Assembly: GCF_000150275.1 (NCBI RefSeq)
Contig: NW_002060947.1
Location: 2,841,740 to 2,905,739, forward strand
Source of the DNA: Trichoplax adhaerens
Taxonomy: Eukaryota; Placozoa; Uniplacotomia; Trichoplacea; Trichoplacidae
Length of the DNA: 64,000 bases
Reading direction: 5' to 3'
In this document: positions 34,522-50,600 of the stretch, piece by piece
How positions within the stretch are numbered: the stretch's first letter is position 1
How the letters are laid out: every line of letters begins with the position of its first letter
Program-made: the position numbers and the translations under genes
Notes under the pieces: generated by a model
What the model was told of the DNA's origin: nothing
What the model saw: the letters and a program-made list of their open reading frames with translations, nothing else
The model's database searches: none

Positions 34522-37500
34522 GTACTAAAGGTAGTCTATGCAGTGACGCCGGTGATACTGTCCGACATACAGTACTGTACATTAGCGCTAGTAGAGCCTT
34601 ATGGAGACGTACACGGATTACAGTTAATAACATTTTTTAAACATACTGTATACAGTACTAGGAAACGGTGCAAAAACGCAGAATACTGCTGTATAAGCAA
34701 CCAACAACTAAGATTTCACTAACAGTACTGTCCTACAGTACAGCGGAGTAACGTGTTAAGGAAGTTATCGACAAATATTATTATTATAGGCACTACTGTA
34801 CAATATTAGTTTTGCATTGGTAATATAATAAACAGGATTAAATTGTCTTATCAGTGCAGTGCAAAGCCTTTTTTTACTTTACTTTACACCGCAACATGCA
34901 CTTGAATAAGTAATTATGTAAGTTATAAATTACGTCATGGACTACAAGATATATCGGTACATCTAGCAGTCCTTACTTACGTTAATGCAACTCTGAATGT
35001 AGGGAATTAGCCCAGTAATAGCCATGCTGTAACATAGAGGGTATCTTAAATTAGAATAAATAGAGCCCTGAATTTTTTATTTGGTACTTCTATAGTAATA
35101 CTGAACAATGATTAATTATTTAAAGAATATAAAAGCTGCAGTGTGGAATTAATATTGATAGTTAATATAAACAAGCTTGCTTTAATTTTCTTATTTCCTA
35201 TAACAAATATTATTTACTACATGGGTCACGACATTTTGTATCCGTTGAATCGTAAAACAATAGCAAGCAATAATAGCCGCCCGGTTCATTGAAAAATGAT
35301 ATTTATTCGTTTACATGGCCTAATTATCAGTTCAATCTTCGTGGAGTACCGTACAATCTGGCTATAATTCTACGGGTATAATAAATTTTAATTCGATTGA
35401 ATAACAGTGGTGATGTCATCACATTGATTATTTTGTCTTTACAGATTCATTTTCTACATAAATTAGACTGGGGTAAATAACTACCGCGGCATAAATTGAT
35501 CTAATAGCCACATTACACTCGAATAAAGTGCAAGAAAATGTTATAATTTATTTGAGAGTTACCGCTTCTAGACGAGGGGTTCACAATTACTATCTTGAAA
35601 ACAGACATTGGCTTTTACTTTCTGTGTGAAAGTGCGATTATATTGATGTTGTAGTGATAACTACCAGCGTTACACGATCCATTTCTAAATTGCTGACGAT
35701 AGGAGTATACTGTAGTATGTGATACATCACTTTTAAACGGATGGCATGTCACCTTGCGAATTATTCGAGATGGCAAAATCTCAACACGAATACAAGTACT
35801 CTTATTACTTGTATATGCATATTGATACTGACTTAATTTGTGATAAAAATAAAATATTAATGAATAAAATAATAAACAAAGACGCTAATCTGAATGTAGT
35901 AAAAAGGTTGCTTTGTTTGTAGGCTTGCATTGATAATGCTTATTTAATACTCTAGGATCCTTCCTGTTGAATGACGTTGCTATCATCAAACTAAATGTTT
36001 TTTTATGTTTTTCCGGCTAATGAAATTGATAGTAAATCATCAAAGGATAGAAGATTTACTGAGATTCCCTTTGGTAAATATGTAAACAAGATGCAATTAT
36101 GGTACTCGTAACGGAAAATTTATAAATATTTTAAGGCAGTTTTTAGCAATAATTAAACGATGCTAAATTTAATATGTGGAGCAATAACGTAACTTTGGGC
36201 AAGGAAAGTGTGTTGGGTAGTAGAGCTTAGTTGGATAGCTAAATAAACTACGGTAAAATAAAATATTCGTCTTTTTTGGTATAACACTACTACCTTAACC
36301 TACTCTGAAATACCGCTAGTTATACTTGTGTTTGTAACGATTGATTCCTTTTCTTCTTGCACTATGCATCGATTGTTGTTGTTGTTTTCATATTCGTCAT
36401 TATATTTACGATATTTTATTACCGTTATTACTAATAATATCGTCAACAGGATATGCAATACGAATAATATGACCAATTTGCTAATAAAATTAAAAGAACC
36501 ATGCCTACAGCATTACATAAACTGGCATAAATGTATCATGATTTAAATCGGAGGACATAAAACAAGCGGCAAATGTATATCAAAGGATTAGAGCTATAAT
36601 TTTCCTATATGCTATAAATTGCAGTAGTTATTAGGGACTGCATAGGTCGGCATTTTAACCTAATCGGTTATTGAGTTGACAAACTTAACTAACAGATGGT
36701 AGATTAATTTACTTCAAGAAATAAATTATTTGGGAAACACATAAATGCAGTACCCAAAATTCTTTGATATCTTTACTGTAATAAGAGATTACCCAAGTTT
36801 ACGTTGTAAAGCTACAAAATCGTTTCGTTGTTTTTAATACAGTCGTACTTATTGTATTGGAGCATACAGGAAGTGCTAAAGTTGTAAAATATTATTAGTG
36901 CTAGTTAGAGTATATGAGAGTCTTTGCGCATAACGTCATGTTATTGGTTACTCGAAGAATTCTAACGGATATCGAGATGTGACGGAAGTTCATTATTGTC
37001 ATTTAGTTGTTATTGCGATTAAATTTTCAATAAAAAGCCAGCATTGTCTACTTTTGTTGCTATAATGCAGATGCAATAGATGACCTTGTTCTTTTGCACA
37101 TAAGAAGATTACGATAAAAATATTTCTTAATGTAAAGGATACAAAATAGAATGTTTGGCTTTGTTTTGTTTTCTAAATTAGAAATTAAAACGATAATCTA
37201 TACGTTCTGTCATTTTCTATTGGCAATAATTACGTTTACATGTATTAATTCTAAGCCCAAAACGCTATTTTTAGTTACTACTCTGACGCAATGTACGGCA
37301 CTCTGATCACTAGCAGATTATGTTTTCAACTTAGGTTATTATTAATCTTTTTACGATCAATTGTTATCATTGTCTATGGGAAATTTTAAAATTTTAAAAA
37401 TCAGCAATGGTAGGAATAATAAATCAATACATATATAATCCATAGTTTCTCAACAGAAAATTGCTATTCTATACCCTTAAAAATTTATTGCCTGCAAGAT

Positions 37501-40500
37501 TAATTTTTTTGAATCTAGACGATTAGTTGATAATAAATTGTCAAATACGCTTTCTGAATTAATTCTGATAATAATTGACACTCTTGCAGATGTTCTAGCT
37601 AATTTTATATGTTAGACATATATGATTAAAAATTCTTTATTTATTCTAACAAATTAGGTTACCGACTTCTTAAATTACTGGAAGAGTTGTTGTTTGTAGT
37701 TCTGATTCATATAGTAATTTCGACCAATACAGATCAAAGTCAATTATAAATAGTCTTGGGTATTATGTAATACGTAGATGATAGTGTAATATAATGTATG
37801 AAAAACTTTACATTATGCTTGTGATATTTAATTTCAGGATTAACGTAAAGGTAACAGTTTCGGCTCGACTCAGGCTACTATTTAATAACATTGATTGTTA
37901 CCGTATATAATGAAGTAGAAATATAAAATCCATTTTAGTATTTATTCATCAAAGCGATTTAACAGTTAATCGTAATCAAGCATTCCTATATATCTTACAA
38001 AATGATATTCGATACACATAAAATTGTAACGTAAAAGTACCGAATTAAGATAACCAAATGAAGACATGGATCAAATTTCAATCGTTGACATTAAAATAGT
38101 GCGTAATATTATGATAAACATATAATGTATAGCAATTAATTGCATTTATAATTGAGCGATGAAAAATATTAACAACTATATAATAATCAAACGAAGACGA
38201 AAAAGATTTGGAATTCGCAAAGAGTTATAAACACAAATTCTATCCTAGAATTAAGTAAATATATTAACTTGAAGTCTTAAAGATTGTTATCAAATGTTAT
38301 ATTGAAATATTCTGTAGGTACAGATAGCATCATTATGTTCGAGTATGTTGAATTCTTTAATCAATTTATAGGTGCAAAAAGTGCTAGATTGAGATTTTAA
38401 AATATTTTACTAGGAGATCATTGTATTTATTATAACCAAGGTCACTATTTATGATCTAATCAAGATTCTAAAAGTGATATATTATTAGTAATGCTTAGAG
38501 TGTTACTGGCTAGCGAAGTTATTACTAGTAATAGCATCGATTGCTTAAATACGAATACTTAAATAATTTAGTACTAAACTATCGCAAGAAAATTAATTAA
38601 TCTGTGAAAATAACTGTAATCTAACTCAATAGTGTACAGTATTTGCAACTTGCCTCAGCAAAGTAAAGTATCATTAATGCATTTCTGCTAAAATAAATAC
38701 CTTTAAAGCAATCTAACCGAAATCATATGGAAGACAATTTGTTACTAAAATTGTTAGTAAAACTGTTACTAAAAAGCCGTAATCATCAATCAGGATATCT
38801 TGTAGTGATGCAATTTTTTACTTTGATAGCGACGGCAATGAAGACGTTCTGGACTCTATTATGTTTATCATTCTTGCTTAGTAATATGTTTTTAAGCTAT
38901 CTAAAGAATTTGATTTTGTTATTTTAGGTTATAGGATGCCACAGAATTTCAAAATGAAATTGAGATTACTGTAGCAAAAGCTATTTGAGGGTCTATTTGT
39001 ATCGAAATAGTCGCAAGACTATTCTTGTGTATAAAAAATAGGCAGAAATATCTTATAATGCTTACCGCAGTGTTTACTAGAAAGAAGATTTTTGAATACA
39101 TTTTATGTACTGAACAAAATTTGCTATTCCTTAAACAAATAGCGGAAGTTATAAATTATTAGCTTTGGGTATGACAGTGATGTGATAAATTCTAATATGT
39201 TAATAAAATAATAATGAATAACATTATCGGAAAAGGTTACGGTTGATGCAAACAGTACGCTTCTTGGGTCACAAGGTTATGTTCGTATGATTGTAGTGTC
39301 GTGCTGCTCATAAATGCATCGCAACTTATTGACACTTTTTGACTGTTGCTGTGTTGAAGATGTGTGCTAAAAGTGAATTAATGGTAATAATTAAAGTCCA
39401 ATGTTATTATATTGCGCTAAAATTACAGTAAATTAAGGTGGCTATGTGACAAGTGCAGACATAATTGTACCAAACGTGGATTTAGGGGGCCATTAAGGAG
39501 TAAGAATTTAAATTTTTATTTATTGGCGCAATACTTTATGATATATCAGGGATTAATAATTTGATCAAGATGAGATAGATGGGTTTATCTGGCTGCGAAA
39601 ATCATATTAATCTCGCCTTGCAAGATATTTAGGTGGCGTTTGTTAAACGACTATCATTGCAAATTGTGTATACTAATAATCTCTGTCATTACTGAAATCG
39701 TACAAAAATAATCATAAATGCGCTTTAAGGATTTGGAAAACATTTTGTTATATTAGAATTTAAGCCTAACTGTTAAATCCTGGGTCTTATTTAAACATAT
39801 CTACCTATATACCCATAACCAGACCGATTTCCAGAATTCTTTTAAAGTTCAGTGCCATTGACTTGAGTATGGCAACATTTTACCAGAAAGTATAGGCAAT
39901 TCAGTTATTCTATTATCTTTTTATTTGCTATATCCATAATATGCTTACACTTATACTACAATCATAACTTACAATAATTACTAACGCGGTAACAACTATT
40001 TCAGTATCATGTTTTTTTGTATTAATCTAATATTTTAGTTGTATGTTCTATCACTTAAGGTAAATAAAACTAGGGCATATTTCATTTATTGTTTGTTAGC
40101 TGTTGTCCTTTTCTGTATTTTCACTTATTTAGAAATGATGAAATTCTTTTATAAACCATATATGGTTATGCGATGTGGGTATTTATAGTCAGTCAATAAT
40201 AACGTTTTGTTGGTATTGATGTCATATTACAAGAAATAAAACGACGTATTTTTGTTACTAATTGTCAAGATTTCATAATTCCGCTTTCTAGTTGCTTTCT
40301 TATTCTTATTATTTGATTTAATAATAATAGACACTAGCCTGGAATAATAGGAATGATTAAAAATGATCTTGAAGCTGGATTGATCGATCCTTCTTATTTC
40401 TTGCACGACTTGTTTATCTTACCCATAAGGCCTATCAGGTCAAATAAACGATCAATTTTACCTTTGTGCCTACTGGTGTGTTAGTATTCATGTTGCAGAG

Positions 40501-43500
40501 ATAAAAAAAGACTAAAAAAATTATTATTAACCATGTTAAACACGATATAGTACCTACGTGAAGGTTAGCCAGAATTAATTCTTACACCAATTTACCTAAA
40601 ATGGCTAAAATTTACTCTAACCTTGTGAGACCTAAATTTTACAAAAGTATTTGGCATTAATAACAGAAATGATAATAATAAAAATCACAATAGATATTTA
40701 GAAGAGGAATAAGCTATTATCGTGCCTTGAATAGATCACATCGTAGGAGTTTATTATTACTGGAAATTTACAGTCGAACGCTAAATTGATGTAGTAATTA
40801 TGTAGTAATACACAGCCTTAACATGATCTTGGTGTTGTTGTCAGTAAAGTGATAAAAATTTATATGAAAATCGTAGCTACTATTACCGATAAAGTAGATT
40901 GATTAAGATTAATGGATAGCAGATAGATTAATTGTAATTTTTGTGTATTAGTGTAATGTGCTGTGTTTAAAAATTGAAATAAGGTAGTTTAAAGGATGAT
41001 ATTAGATCAAGAACTTAGGATAGTATGATAAAATAACTAAAAAACATTTTAGATATTAAATCATCGAGTTACTAAGAGTGATTTATAGATATGCAATTGT
41101 AGTACAGTTTTCTTAGAGACACAGTAACTTGATGATTTTATACGTATTATTTATATCGGTTACGAATAATCTAGTAAATATTCTACATTTTGAAATGTCA
41201 TTTTTGTTTGCCATGACTATCATCATAATCATCGTCTACATTATCGTATAGTCAAAACATAATTTTGATATCGATAGGACTCTTCGTGAATAAAGAGTAA
41301 AAAGAGAGATTAAATGGGTAATATTTTTGTTATTATTGTTCTTGCTGTTGTTATTATTATTTCTAATATTGATGGAGGGTTAGCTGCATGAGGTGTCGCA
41401 TAGAAGAAGAAGATACGAAAATATTCTTGCTGTGCTTGATCTGAAATGAGGTTGAACTATGACAAGATCGGCCCTATTTTGCATTAATAAGGATATTTGT
41501 TTAGCTATGAATTTAATATACATTCAGTAGATGCACTAATGTTATATGAATGACAATTTTTAGTTTTACATTGATTCATTTCTTAAAAGGAAAATCCGCC
41601 TCCGCAATCACTTGAATATATTGTCTACTTCGACACCTGCTTGAATAGCACTAGTGTCTTGTATGAAATCAATTCAATTGTAGTTATAACAGACATCTTG
41701 AATAGGATGATCACCAGTATTAGACAGATATTGTTCCAGTAAATAGACAATATTCCAATATACAAGAGCATGAGTGAATAAATACGTTATACCCTGTACA
41801 ACGCTGGTATGCAAATGTATATATGTACGTATATGATAAATACTGTATATGCATGGTAGATATAAATCAATATTGCTAGAGAATGGTAAATAATTGTAAA
41901 CCAATCCAATATTTTTCCATTGTGATATTTAGTTAACAATTGTATTTACTTACTCTACTTAGCCTTTTTAGAAATCTGCTTCTCATTCTCGTACTTTTAT
42001 TTATGATAGTAAAAATAAGTTGTTAAGGCCTCTTTAACCCATAGCTCCCAGTTATCGATACTATTATCTTCTGTTTTGCTGGTTACATCGGCTAATAAAA
42101 TAAAAGACTTTCGAGATCGAAGGGGGAGAAGAGATGATAAAGGAACGAGTTTCATTCTTGGTTCCTAGTAATATGCTGAATATTCTTATAAATTGATGTC
42201 ATTTTCTCCTCGCCATTCAAGAGTTGAAAACTGTACAATGTACATACTATGCTGTACTACAGATGTCAACAGCAATGGGGCCGAACCACTTTCGATAATT
42301 TAAGTGTACGTTCTTATATGTTTATACAGTACTCATAGTAAAGTCCAATATGTCAATGATGACGATGATAATATCATCGATCATCATCTTATTTTTATTG
42401 TATTATTGCCTTTCCCCTAAATCCTATTACCTTCCTTCGTCATGACACCCAACAACACATTGAAATGAATAAAACATGATTATTTGATTGATTTTCACTG
42501 CATTGATTCTGACTACTCAACTCTTCCCTCTTGTCTTTGATCAATTTACTTATTGACGTCAGAGTTAGTTATTTTAATTGTTCTACACGTAGACAATTAA
42601 ATCAAGATTTTTTATTAGCAAAACAAAGTCAATAGGGATAATGATCATTTATCATCGAACATTGAATACAATGAAAGAAAAGCAGTAGTTGAGGGAATTT
42701 AAGGGTGATGAAAAGGATAGGGAGACAAGGGGGAAAAAATTTATATTACTCTTTTCAAATTAAATCAAATCAAAATAAAAAATGAGAAGAATAGCTAAAA
42801 ATTGATTATTTCCTCTCTATTTTGTCTATGACAATACTTGGCTATTGATGAGACTAGATTATAATAAAGCGATAGAGAGCCTATCTACCCGTAACTTCAT
42901 ATATAAGCCTTAAGTTAACTTGGCCAATGTCATTATAATTAGTACAGTTGAAAGCCGAATCTACGTTAGTCTTGAGTCCTGTTACACCAACCAATGAATA
43001 AAAGTGACAATTTCAATCTAGAGATAGACGTGTTCATTCCAATAACAATTCAACAATTTTTTTAATCACACCAAGTCAATACAAGATCACGAATTCTTTT
43101 TTACTTTAGATTGCGAATTCAATCGTACAATTTAGAAATATATGCATACACATACCAGTGTGGTATTTTCCTTTCATAATTTTTAAGCATTTTCTTATGC
43201 AAAGAGGCAAGACTTCAACGTTGCAAGTTAAATTAATAAGTTAAGAGGGAGTGGTATTCTATCAAGAATTTAAATCGATAACGAAACACAGTCATACGAG
43301 CATAACGACATTGAGGTGGTTTGCAGCCGCTGATGTATTAAGTTGGTAGGTATATTATATACTAGGATAATTTTTTAACTTCTTTTCCGCCTGTATGTAA
43401 AATAAAGTGACAGAAAACATGGATTTCATATTAACAAGACTAGATATCAATGATGCAAGTGTTGTATATAATAATCTATGATCGGATACGTTTGTAATAA

Positions 43501-44628
43501 TATCGATACTCAAATTTTAAATCAATTTCTGTCTTCCATCAAGTATCTTTCCATTCTGTCAATTTTGTTCAAGAATAGAGTATAGAGTATGTTCCAACAG
43601 CTTTATTTTATAGTTAAGTATTACTTTACTGGCTAATAGATCAAATTAAAATAGAAAAGTGAAAGTAGGATCAAATAATATTATTGGACTCAGATTTTCA
43701 GAAGGCAGAGTAAGTTCTTTGGCTATCTAAAATGAAAGTTCAATTTAATTCTACTATATTTATAAGCGCGCAGCTAATCACACTTTAATATATAGAAAGG
43801 TATAATACTGATTTCATCGTTTTCTATTTTACAACCAATTTTTGGATTCGATTGTGTAATCACTTATAGAACAACAAATTTAATTCTGCTACTACTATAG
43901 CGTAGAAGAACATTGCTATGTGAATCTCTTCATCATTATCATTCTATGGTTTAAATGAAAAGATATATAATCACATTTAAAATACCATGGTAGTACAATT
44001 TTCTTCTTTATATTATGTATGGATAAAAAATCTATCCTGACACGATTACCTTGCTATCCTATGCTAAGAGGATATCAATTCTATCGTAACATAAAATAAT
44101 CCCATGATAGTTTACTACTTTTTAAAATTTTGATTCTTTGATGACTCCAGCCGGTAATTATATAATTATCTCGGTATTGATAAATTCCCCATATATAATA
44201 TATATGTTTAATAGATAGATATGAAGACTGCACATTGTAAGACAGAAGAGGAATTAAAATTTGCCTATTTCATTAGCAATCTGATCTTTTCCTTATGGCT
44301 GACGTAACATTTAATTGGAATTATCGTCGATTTTAATATTATCTTTTTACTTCTATGATAGCTTTTAGCAGCTGAAGATTGGATTAATTGAGTGAGTCAG
44401 TCTACCGTTGCTTATTCATTCCTACGTTTCTTAAAATTTGACAATTCACGAACTAGAAAAGCTAAGGTATCATCCTATGTTATTGTTGGTCATTGCCTGG
44501 TCGACTTCAGCTGTCATCGTTCAACTTTGAATATAAGAGTTACCGATAAACTCTTGAGAATTTTCTTCAATCCTTGTGAATGCTGTAAAATCTCGAATTA
44601 TCACCATCTAACTAGTCCAATTCATAAA

Positions 44629-47600
44629 ATGACTACGATAGCCACTATGACAAAATTGAATCTCCACCAATTGAACAATGAAGAAAGGAATAAAATTCTT
44701 AATGTCTTGGAACGTTATTATACAACACAAGAAGCAAAACGTGATCGAATAAGGTGAGCTTGAGCGTTTAACTTTATTAATGTAATGGTAGTCCTGGTAG
44801 ATTTCTTCAAATGGTTGTATAAAAGCTTGCATATTGATAAATGGCGGCCATAGTAATTGAAAAAGTCGTTCTTATAAGTAGCTCGTTTAAAAACTGTTTT
44901 ATCTTGATTGATATTTGACCAGATAGAAACATTTAATTAATGTTGAAGGTACTGCAGCATATTTATTTGTCTATAGCTATCATTCTGCTAACATGATTTA
45001 AAATGGACGAAAGCTAAATCCATAACAGCTTCAATCATACATTTACGTTTTATTTTTTTCACGAGAGGCCAATTCGAGAGGCCTATTCAAGGATAGTCAT
45101 AGGAGATTATATATGGCCATTGTGCACCTGACATTAGAAATGAATAGAGAGAATTTACGGAGGCGTCAAGCTTAGACTAATTGCTGTAGATTGATTTAAA
45201 ATACAGAATAAAAAGACATTTTAAGAGCTGCGCCAACACTATCATATTATATTCCATCACTTTAACTCACTGTAAGATTTTCTAATTATTTCAATAACTT
45301 CTACTATCATCCCTTCCTTGACAATCATAACCTTTCAAACTTTTTTCTCGTGTACAGCAATTTTATCTGGGTATTTGTCATATCAATTCGCTCCTTAAGA
45401 GCCTATTTCATTTTATGCAAACAACTTCTATGTCGCACTACAAGGAATACTAATAAATTCATTGTAATGGCAGACTATTTCGAGCGTCTATTAAAAATCT
45501 AATCGTTACAATATAGTCTTCGTCTATTTACTTACTGTACAACACCTACAGTGGTTTAAAATGCTAACGCAATTTAGTTTGCTACATTTCGTGTCATCCT
45601 ACGTTTTGATTTAAATTTTACCTAGATATCTGATAAACTTTGCAAAGATTTTCTCATTTTCTTGCATTACTATTAATTTATACACATGAATTCCGCTACT
45701 AGATTATGCAACATTTTAGATATCTTCAATTAAAGTTTTTCCTGCCTTCTTGGCAATTGTCCAAAGATAGTAAAATTTATTAGGTTAAGTACCTTTTCAT
45801 ACATATAACTATCATTCTTTTCTATGATTTGAGTCCAGAACACATTTATATAGAAGATAATTCTTTGCACTAGTTTATTTTATAACATTCTGTTTGCGTT
45901 AGTTAATGCGCTGCGATAGCTATACAGCATTATATTTTCTGTCCACTTCGCCTAATATTATAATAATTATATGCTACCTTAGCATTATATCGTATGAAAC
46001 ATATTCCCTTGCTATCTACTTTATCTTGCTAAGTAAACCAAAAAATTTTGAAGGCTGCTGGAGTAAATTAACTATTTAATTAAACACGTATTATGCTGAC
46101 ATTTTACTCTCTTCAGTCTGAAATTTTAACGCATATTGTTGGCCGAACAAGAGTGATGATTTTACCATTAATTGTAGTTGCCCGATGTGGTGTCCTCATG
46201 AATGACATTAGACAAAAATCTGTCGGATGCCTTCAAATTAAGATCTTAAGAATAAAATGATATTTTTTCAATATAATAAGTCACGTTTCATAATTTATTA
46301 AGCCTTCAGAATAATTAAGTTCACCAATCGGTCTATTATTATATGTGAATTTGATATTGCACATTCGTGAATGTCGTCATCCATATCGATTTACTGATCC
46401 AATTAAATTCATCTAGAAAACGCCTTCTTAAATCAAATTAGCCCAACATACTCACCTATGGGATCTCTTGAGCTGTGAGAATAAATTATATTAAGGCTAT
46501 AGGAATCCAAAATAAAATTTTACGATACCCTGACCAAATGAAACAATTCAAAGTTTAAAATCAGAATTTATTTGTGTAACACTTGCATAAGTTCAAGTAC
46601 ATCTCATTAATCGTGAAAAAGGCTATTTCTATTGCTATGAATCGAAAAGGAATAATTATCTAGATAACCATATTAAAATAGATATTGACTACTATACAAG
46701 TAGATTAAATATCAAATTGAATTTCTATTCTTCGCTATGCTTAAAATAGTCTATGGGTACTAATTTGTCTAAACATTGAGTTGCAGTAAAATTAGAATGT
46801 TTATTTCAGGGGGTCCCGTAAAAGAATCGAATTTTAGAAATTTTAAATTTTGACCGTAAAAGAATTTATATTTGCACAACTTTATTTTATTAAACTCTAT
46901 TCTTTGTAGCAATTTAAAATATTCTACTATAGCCGTCGTACAATTCAGCATTGAATGATTCAAAGAACGCTAGTTCTATGTCTGCATTATTACATAATCG
47001 CCACTGTCGTATTGTAACATCAATCTTTCCTCCATACCTTCAAAGGTAGTGTACTAATATTTTCTGCCTTGATATAACACATGTAATTTCATACTAATTC
47101 TTTGTAGTGCAATTCTTAAATTAATCCAGATCCAGATATGTGATGAATTTTTTCGTTTTTGAAGTACAGTTGATAATACGGAATGGCAAAGCCTATTCCT
47201 TCTCCTTCAGTTTTAGCCAAATAACGACTTTAATAAGGATATTTCAGCTCTGCTTTAGAACTTAATCTTATGAGAGAAACTAGCCTTATTCTGTGCAAAG
47301 CTAATTTGTTTGTCCTTAGATTGTATCTCAGGGACTGATTTTAGAACAAGAGATTTATATTCACTTTTAATATCGTCATCCTTCTATTATGTGTGATTGA
47401 ATTCCATATTTCAGACTTCGTAGATATTGAAGTTCTTCTCCTTCTAATAGGAAGATTTTACTAACGAGAAATATTTTCTGTTTTTGTTTTGTGTTATCTT
47501 TGTCTCGGGCATTGATACCATGGTAGGCAATTACGTGAACGATTAAAGATATTAAAGGATAAAGGTGTTATTCGTTCCCATGAAAAACCAGGAATACGTG

Positions 47601-50600
47601 TTTGCAGCCGTTGTAGAGGAAAATTAGGCATGTTTTTTAATACTGGTGCTATATGTAACCGCTGCGAACGTCGAGTTTGCCAATCTTGTTGCCAAGAACC
47701 AAGATCTGATGGTGGTGCTCGCTATATTATTTGCAATGTTTGCAGTATTGAACGGTAAGATTATCACCCCCTATTCTTAATTTTTCATTATAATACCTCA
47801 TTTACAGAATGTTCAAGTTAGTTTGAGTCTATATCTTATCTTAAGATTAGCAGTTACTGTACCGTTTAGTAAGTTAATGTTTAACCCAATCACATATTAC
47901 TTTCAAATTTTTGAGGGTTACTCAATGGTACTATTGTCTTGATTTAAAATTTTTTATTAAGATGGAGGGCAGGGAATTGTGATAAATATTAGAAAAAATC
48001 AAGAGCTATCAAGCCGCATGATTAATTTCTAAAGGCATTTTTTGATCACTAATTTTAATTTCTTCTCGTAAATTGCGCATACTACGTGAAACATAGCAGA
48101 GAAAAATTAAAATAATAGCTTAAATGTAGTTGTAACACGACACCGGTATAGAAGTAATATGAAACAGATATAATAAGGAAAGAAAGAGAATAAAAGAAAG
48201 ACTTTTCTGAGGGTAAATTAATTTAATGCATATCATGATTTATTTAGATCAAGTATCATATGACGCTTTAAAAGTTTGAAAGATTACATAAAAGTTTTTA
48301 AAATATAGAGATAAAACGAGTAAAATATTCAGAGAAAATAGTAGATACACCATATAATTTTATAAAGTTCAGGTTTCCTTCTCTTTCAAGAATGATATTG
48401 ATTAGAATCATTCTTTTATTAATAGCAGCAATCAATATCACTATTAAAGTAAAGTATCGACTCGCTAGAATCATTTGAAAGGCTAAAAATTATACCTTTA
48501 AAGATATAGCTAATGTAGTCATAGATGTAATCTTGCATAATAGCCAAATATAATTGATTTGATATTTTTCCTTTGTCCTTACTGCTGTGTCTGTTATTGA
48601 TCTCGACATAATTATCCTTTTTTCTCATTCTGTTAATGAATACCATGAAGATGATACAAATAATTAATTTACAAAATTATGAAGGTAGTGAGACGAATGA
48701 CCACCATTTTCATACAATATATGTATAACTAAATCTAAATTTACATTATCGAAATGACGTTATCTCCATCTATTTTCTCGTTTTAACGCCGGAAAGAAAT
48801 CAAATTTAGTTATTCATTTTATGCAGATGGCGAGTAAGCATGGAAATAAGTGTATAACATGAGTCGTAGGGAATTTATTATAATTTAACTATATTATGAT
48901 ATAAATAATTAATAAACCAGTCCGCATCCATTTATAGTAACAACAATATTGTCCACATATCAGAATATGACTCTTACATAAAACTAATGTTTCAAGCTTT
49001 TTCTAATTCTACAACACTAACGGGAGGGAAAACTAAAGTTGAGCTCGTATTTTCACAATGTGCAATAAATGAAATCTAACAGTTTAATAGCAAAGGTAAT
49101 TGTAATTTCTTTTTCGCAAAGTTAGCTAACTTTGAGCTTTTTCAATATAACTATGACGTTTATTCGCTATTGTATCGATTCAGTTGTAGCAAGTTACATA
49201 GTAGAGAAATTATCTTCCTTAAAATTTGATTTGAAAATTTAATTATTTTAAAAGGTTATCTGTAGATTATCTTGAATTTTTCAATTATTTTCTGTTTCCA
49301 TAAAATAAATAGCTAAGAAAAAGGAGATACTTGCTCTAAATATGAGAAAGTAACATTTTCACCTTTCATATCAATACGGCTTCTTCATTACAGCAGATTT
49401 AACTGGAACTTGTAGAGAGATTACTACAAACGAAATTCAAATTTCAATACTCTTATATTAATACTAGCATACCCATTTTTACCAGAACATTACAAATTGA
49501 ATACGATAAAATAGAAAATATCGGACTAGTATAATGCTGAAATTCTTGCTACATGATCTTTTTAACACTATTGCTGTTCCTGTAATCTGTTTGGTTACAT
49601 TTAATTAAAATATCTATGATTTGGTAAGGACTGATCTACATAAATAGAGCATATAATGACTACTTATAGTGTTAGCTTATTAATTGGGTAATCATTGCTA
49701 CCAATAATGATAGAGATAGTTCGCAAGTTTCCGTGAGTTATAATATCGAACGAGAGACTTCACAACCATCGCTGATACAGAGCCAAAACTCTTATAGCCT
49801 ATTGAACTTCTTTTTAATTACTGTTGCGCTAATGTTAAACTTTAAAGAAACAAATGACTTGCTAGGTCTATTATTTGTTTAAGAGGGTGAAAATCGAAGC
49901 TGTTTGGTAAGAATATAACAAAATAGTGCAATAACTATTAATGCTGAAATTGTACACAAATATTAAAATAATAATTTCGAAGGTGGACTTAGTTTGATTA
50001 AGGGAGGTAGTAACTTAATTTAGTACAGTATAACGATAAAATACTTTACTATCCTATTAGCTATCTTATACTTAAAGAAGGCTCTCTGTAAAATTATTTA
50101 TGATTAGTAAATAATTGATTATCATATTTCTATCAATACTACGAGTTAAATGTATTCAATATACAACAATGAAAATAAATGTAGATAATAATGTAATTCG
50201 ATAAACTCTTTACCTATGATACTATTAGCACTGAGTAACTTGCGTATTGTTGCATACATACCTTATTATATCCTGCGTTGAGTTGGATAAAATCTCATCA
50301 GAAATTAGAATTATATTAAGATTCAAGATACCGTTAAAAAAACAATCCTTTTGTTTGTGACTAAAAACAACAGCTACGGTCGATCTGTGATACAGTTGAT
50401 AAGAATTTCTCTTAGTTCTAGATAGAACTTCATTTTTCTTAGGTAAATATAAGTTAAAGTTCAATACAAGGCACGAAGGCAATATTTAGTTAATGATAAG
50501 TATAATACCGTAGATGGCTATTTTACATCGCTCTGTAAAAATCTTATTAATCTTTAGACTTTGATTACGTTTATTTAATAGAGATGACAAGGTTAAGATC

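Larger units (their letters stand above)
33392..44628. other. Long gene-free interval between PDHA1 and the SYTL-like gene
   Basis: The first 1.4 kb holds GTAC array 4, MITE fragment C and an inverted-repeat element. From about 34.8 to 44.6 kb I recognise no protein-coding exon on either strand, no tRNA and no clear repeat. The SYTL-like and PDHA1 genes are divergent, so upstream untranslated exons and enhancers of either could lie here. Confidence 0.5.

Noticed and set aside
38797-38927. Possible terminal exon reading IFYFDSDGNEDVLDSIMF
   Set aside because: It looks faintly EF-hand-like after a weak acceptor, but no upstream exon in a matching frame was found in the 4 kb before it.
44392-44628. 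N-terminal extension of the SYTL-like open frame
   Set aside because: The frame is open upstream of the ATG at 44629, but the residues resemble no Slp N-terminus; more likely 5' untranslated sequence.
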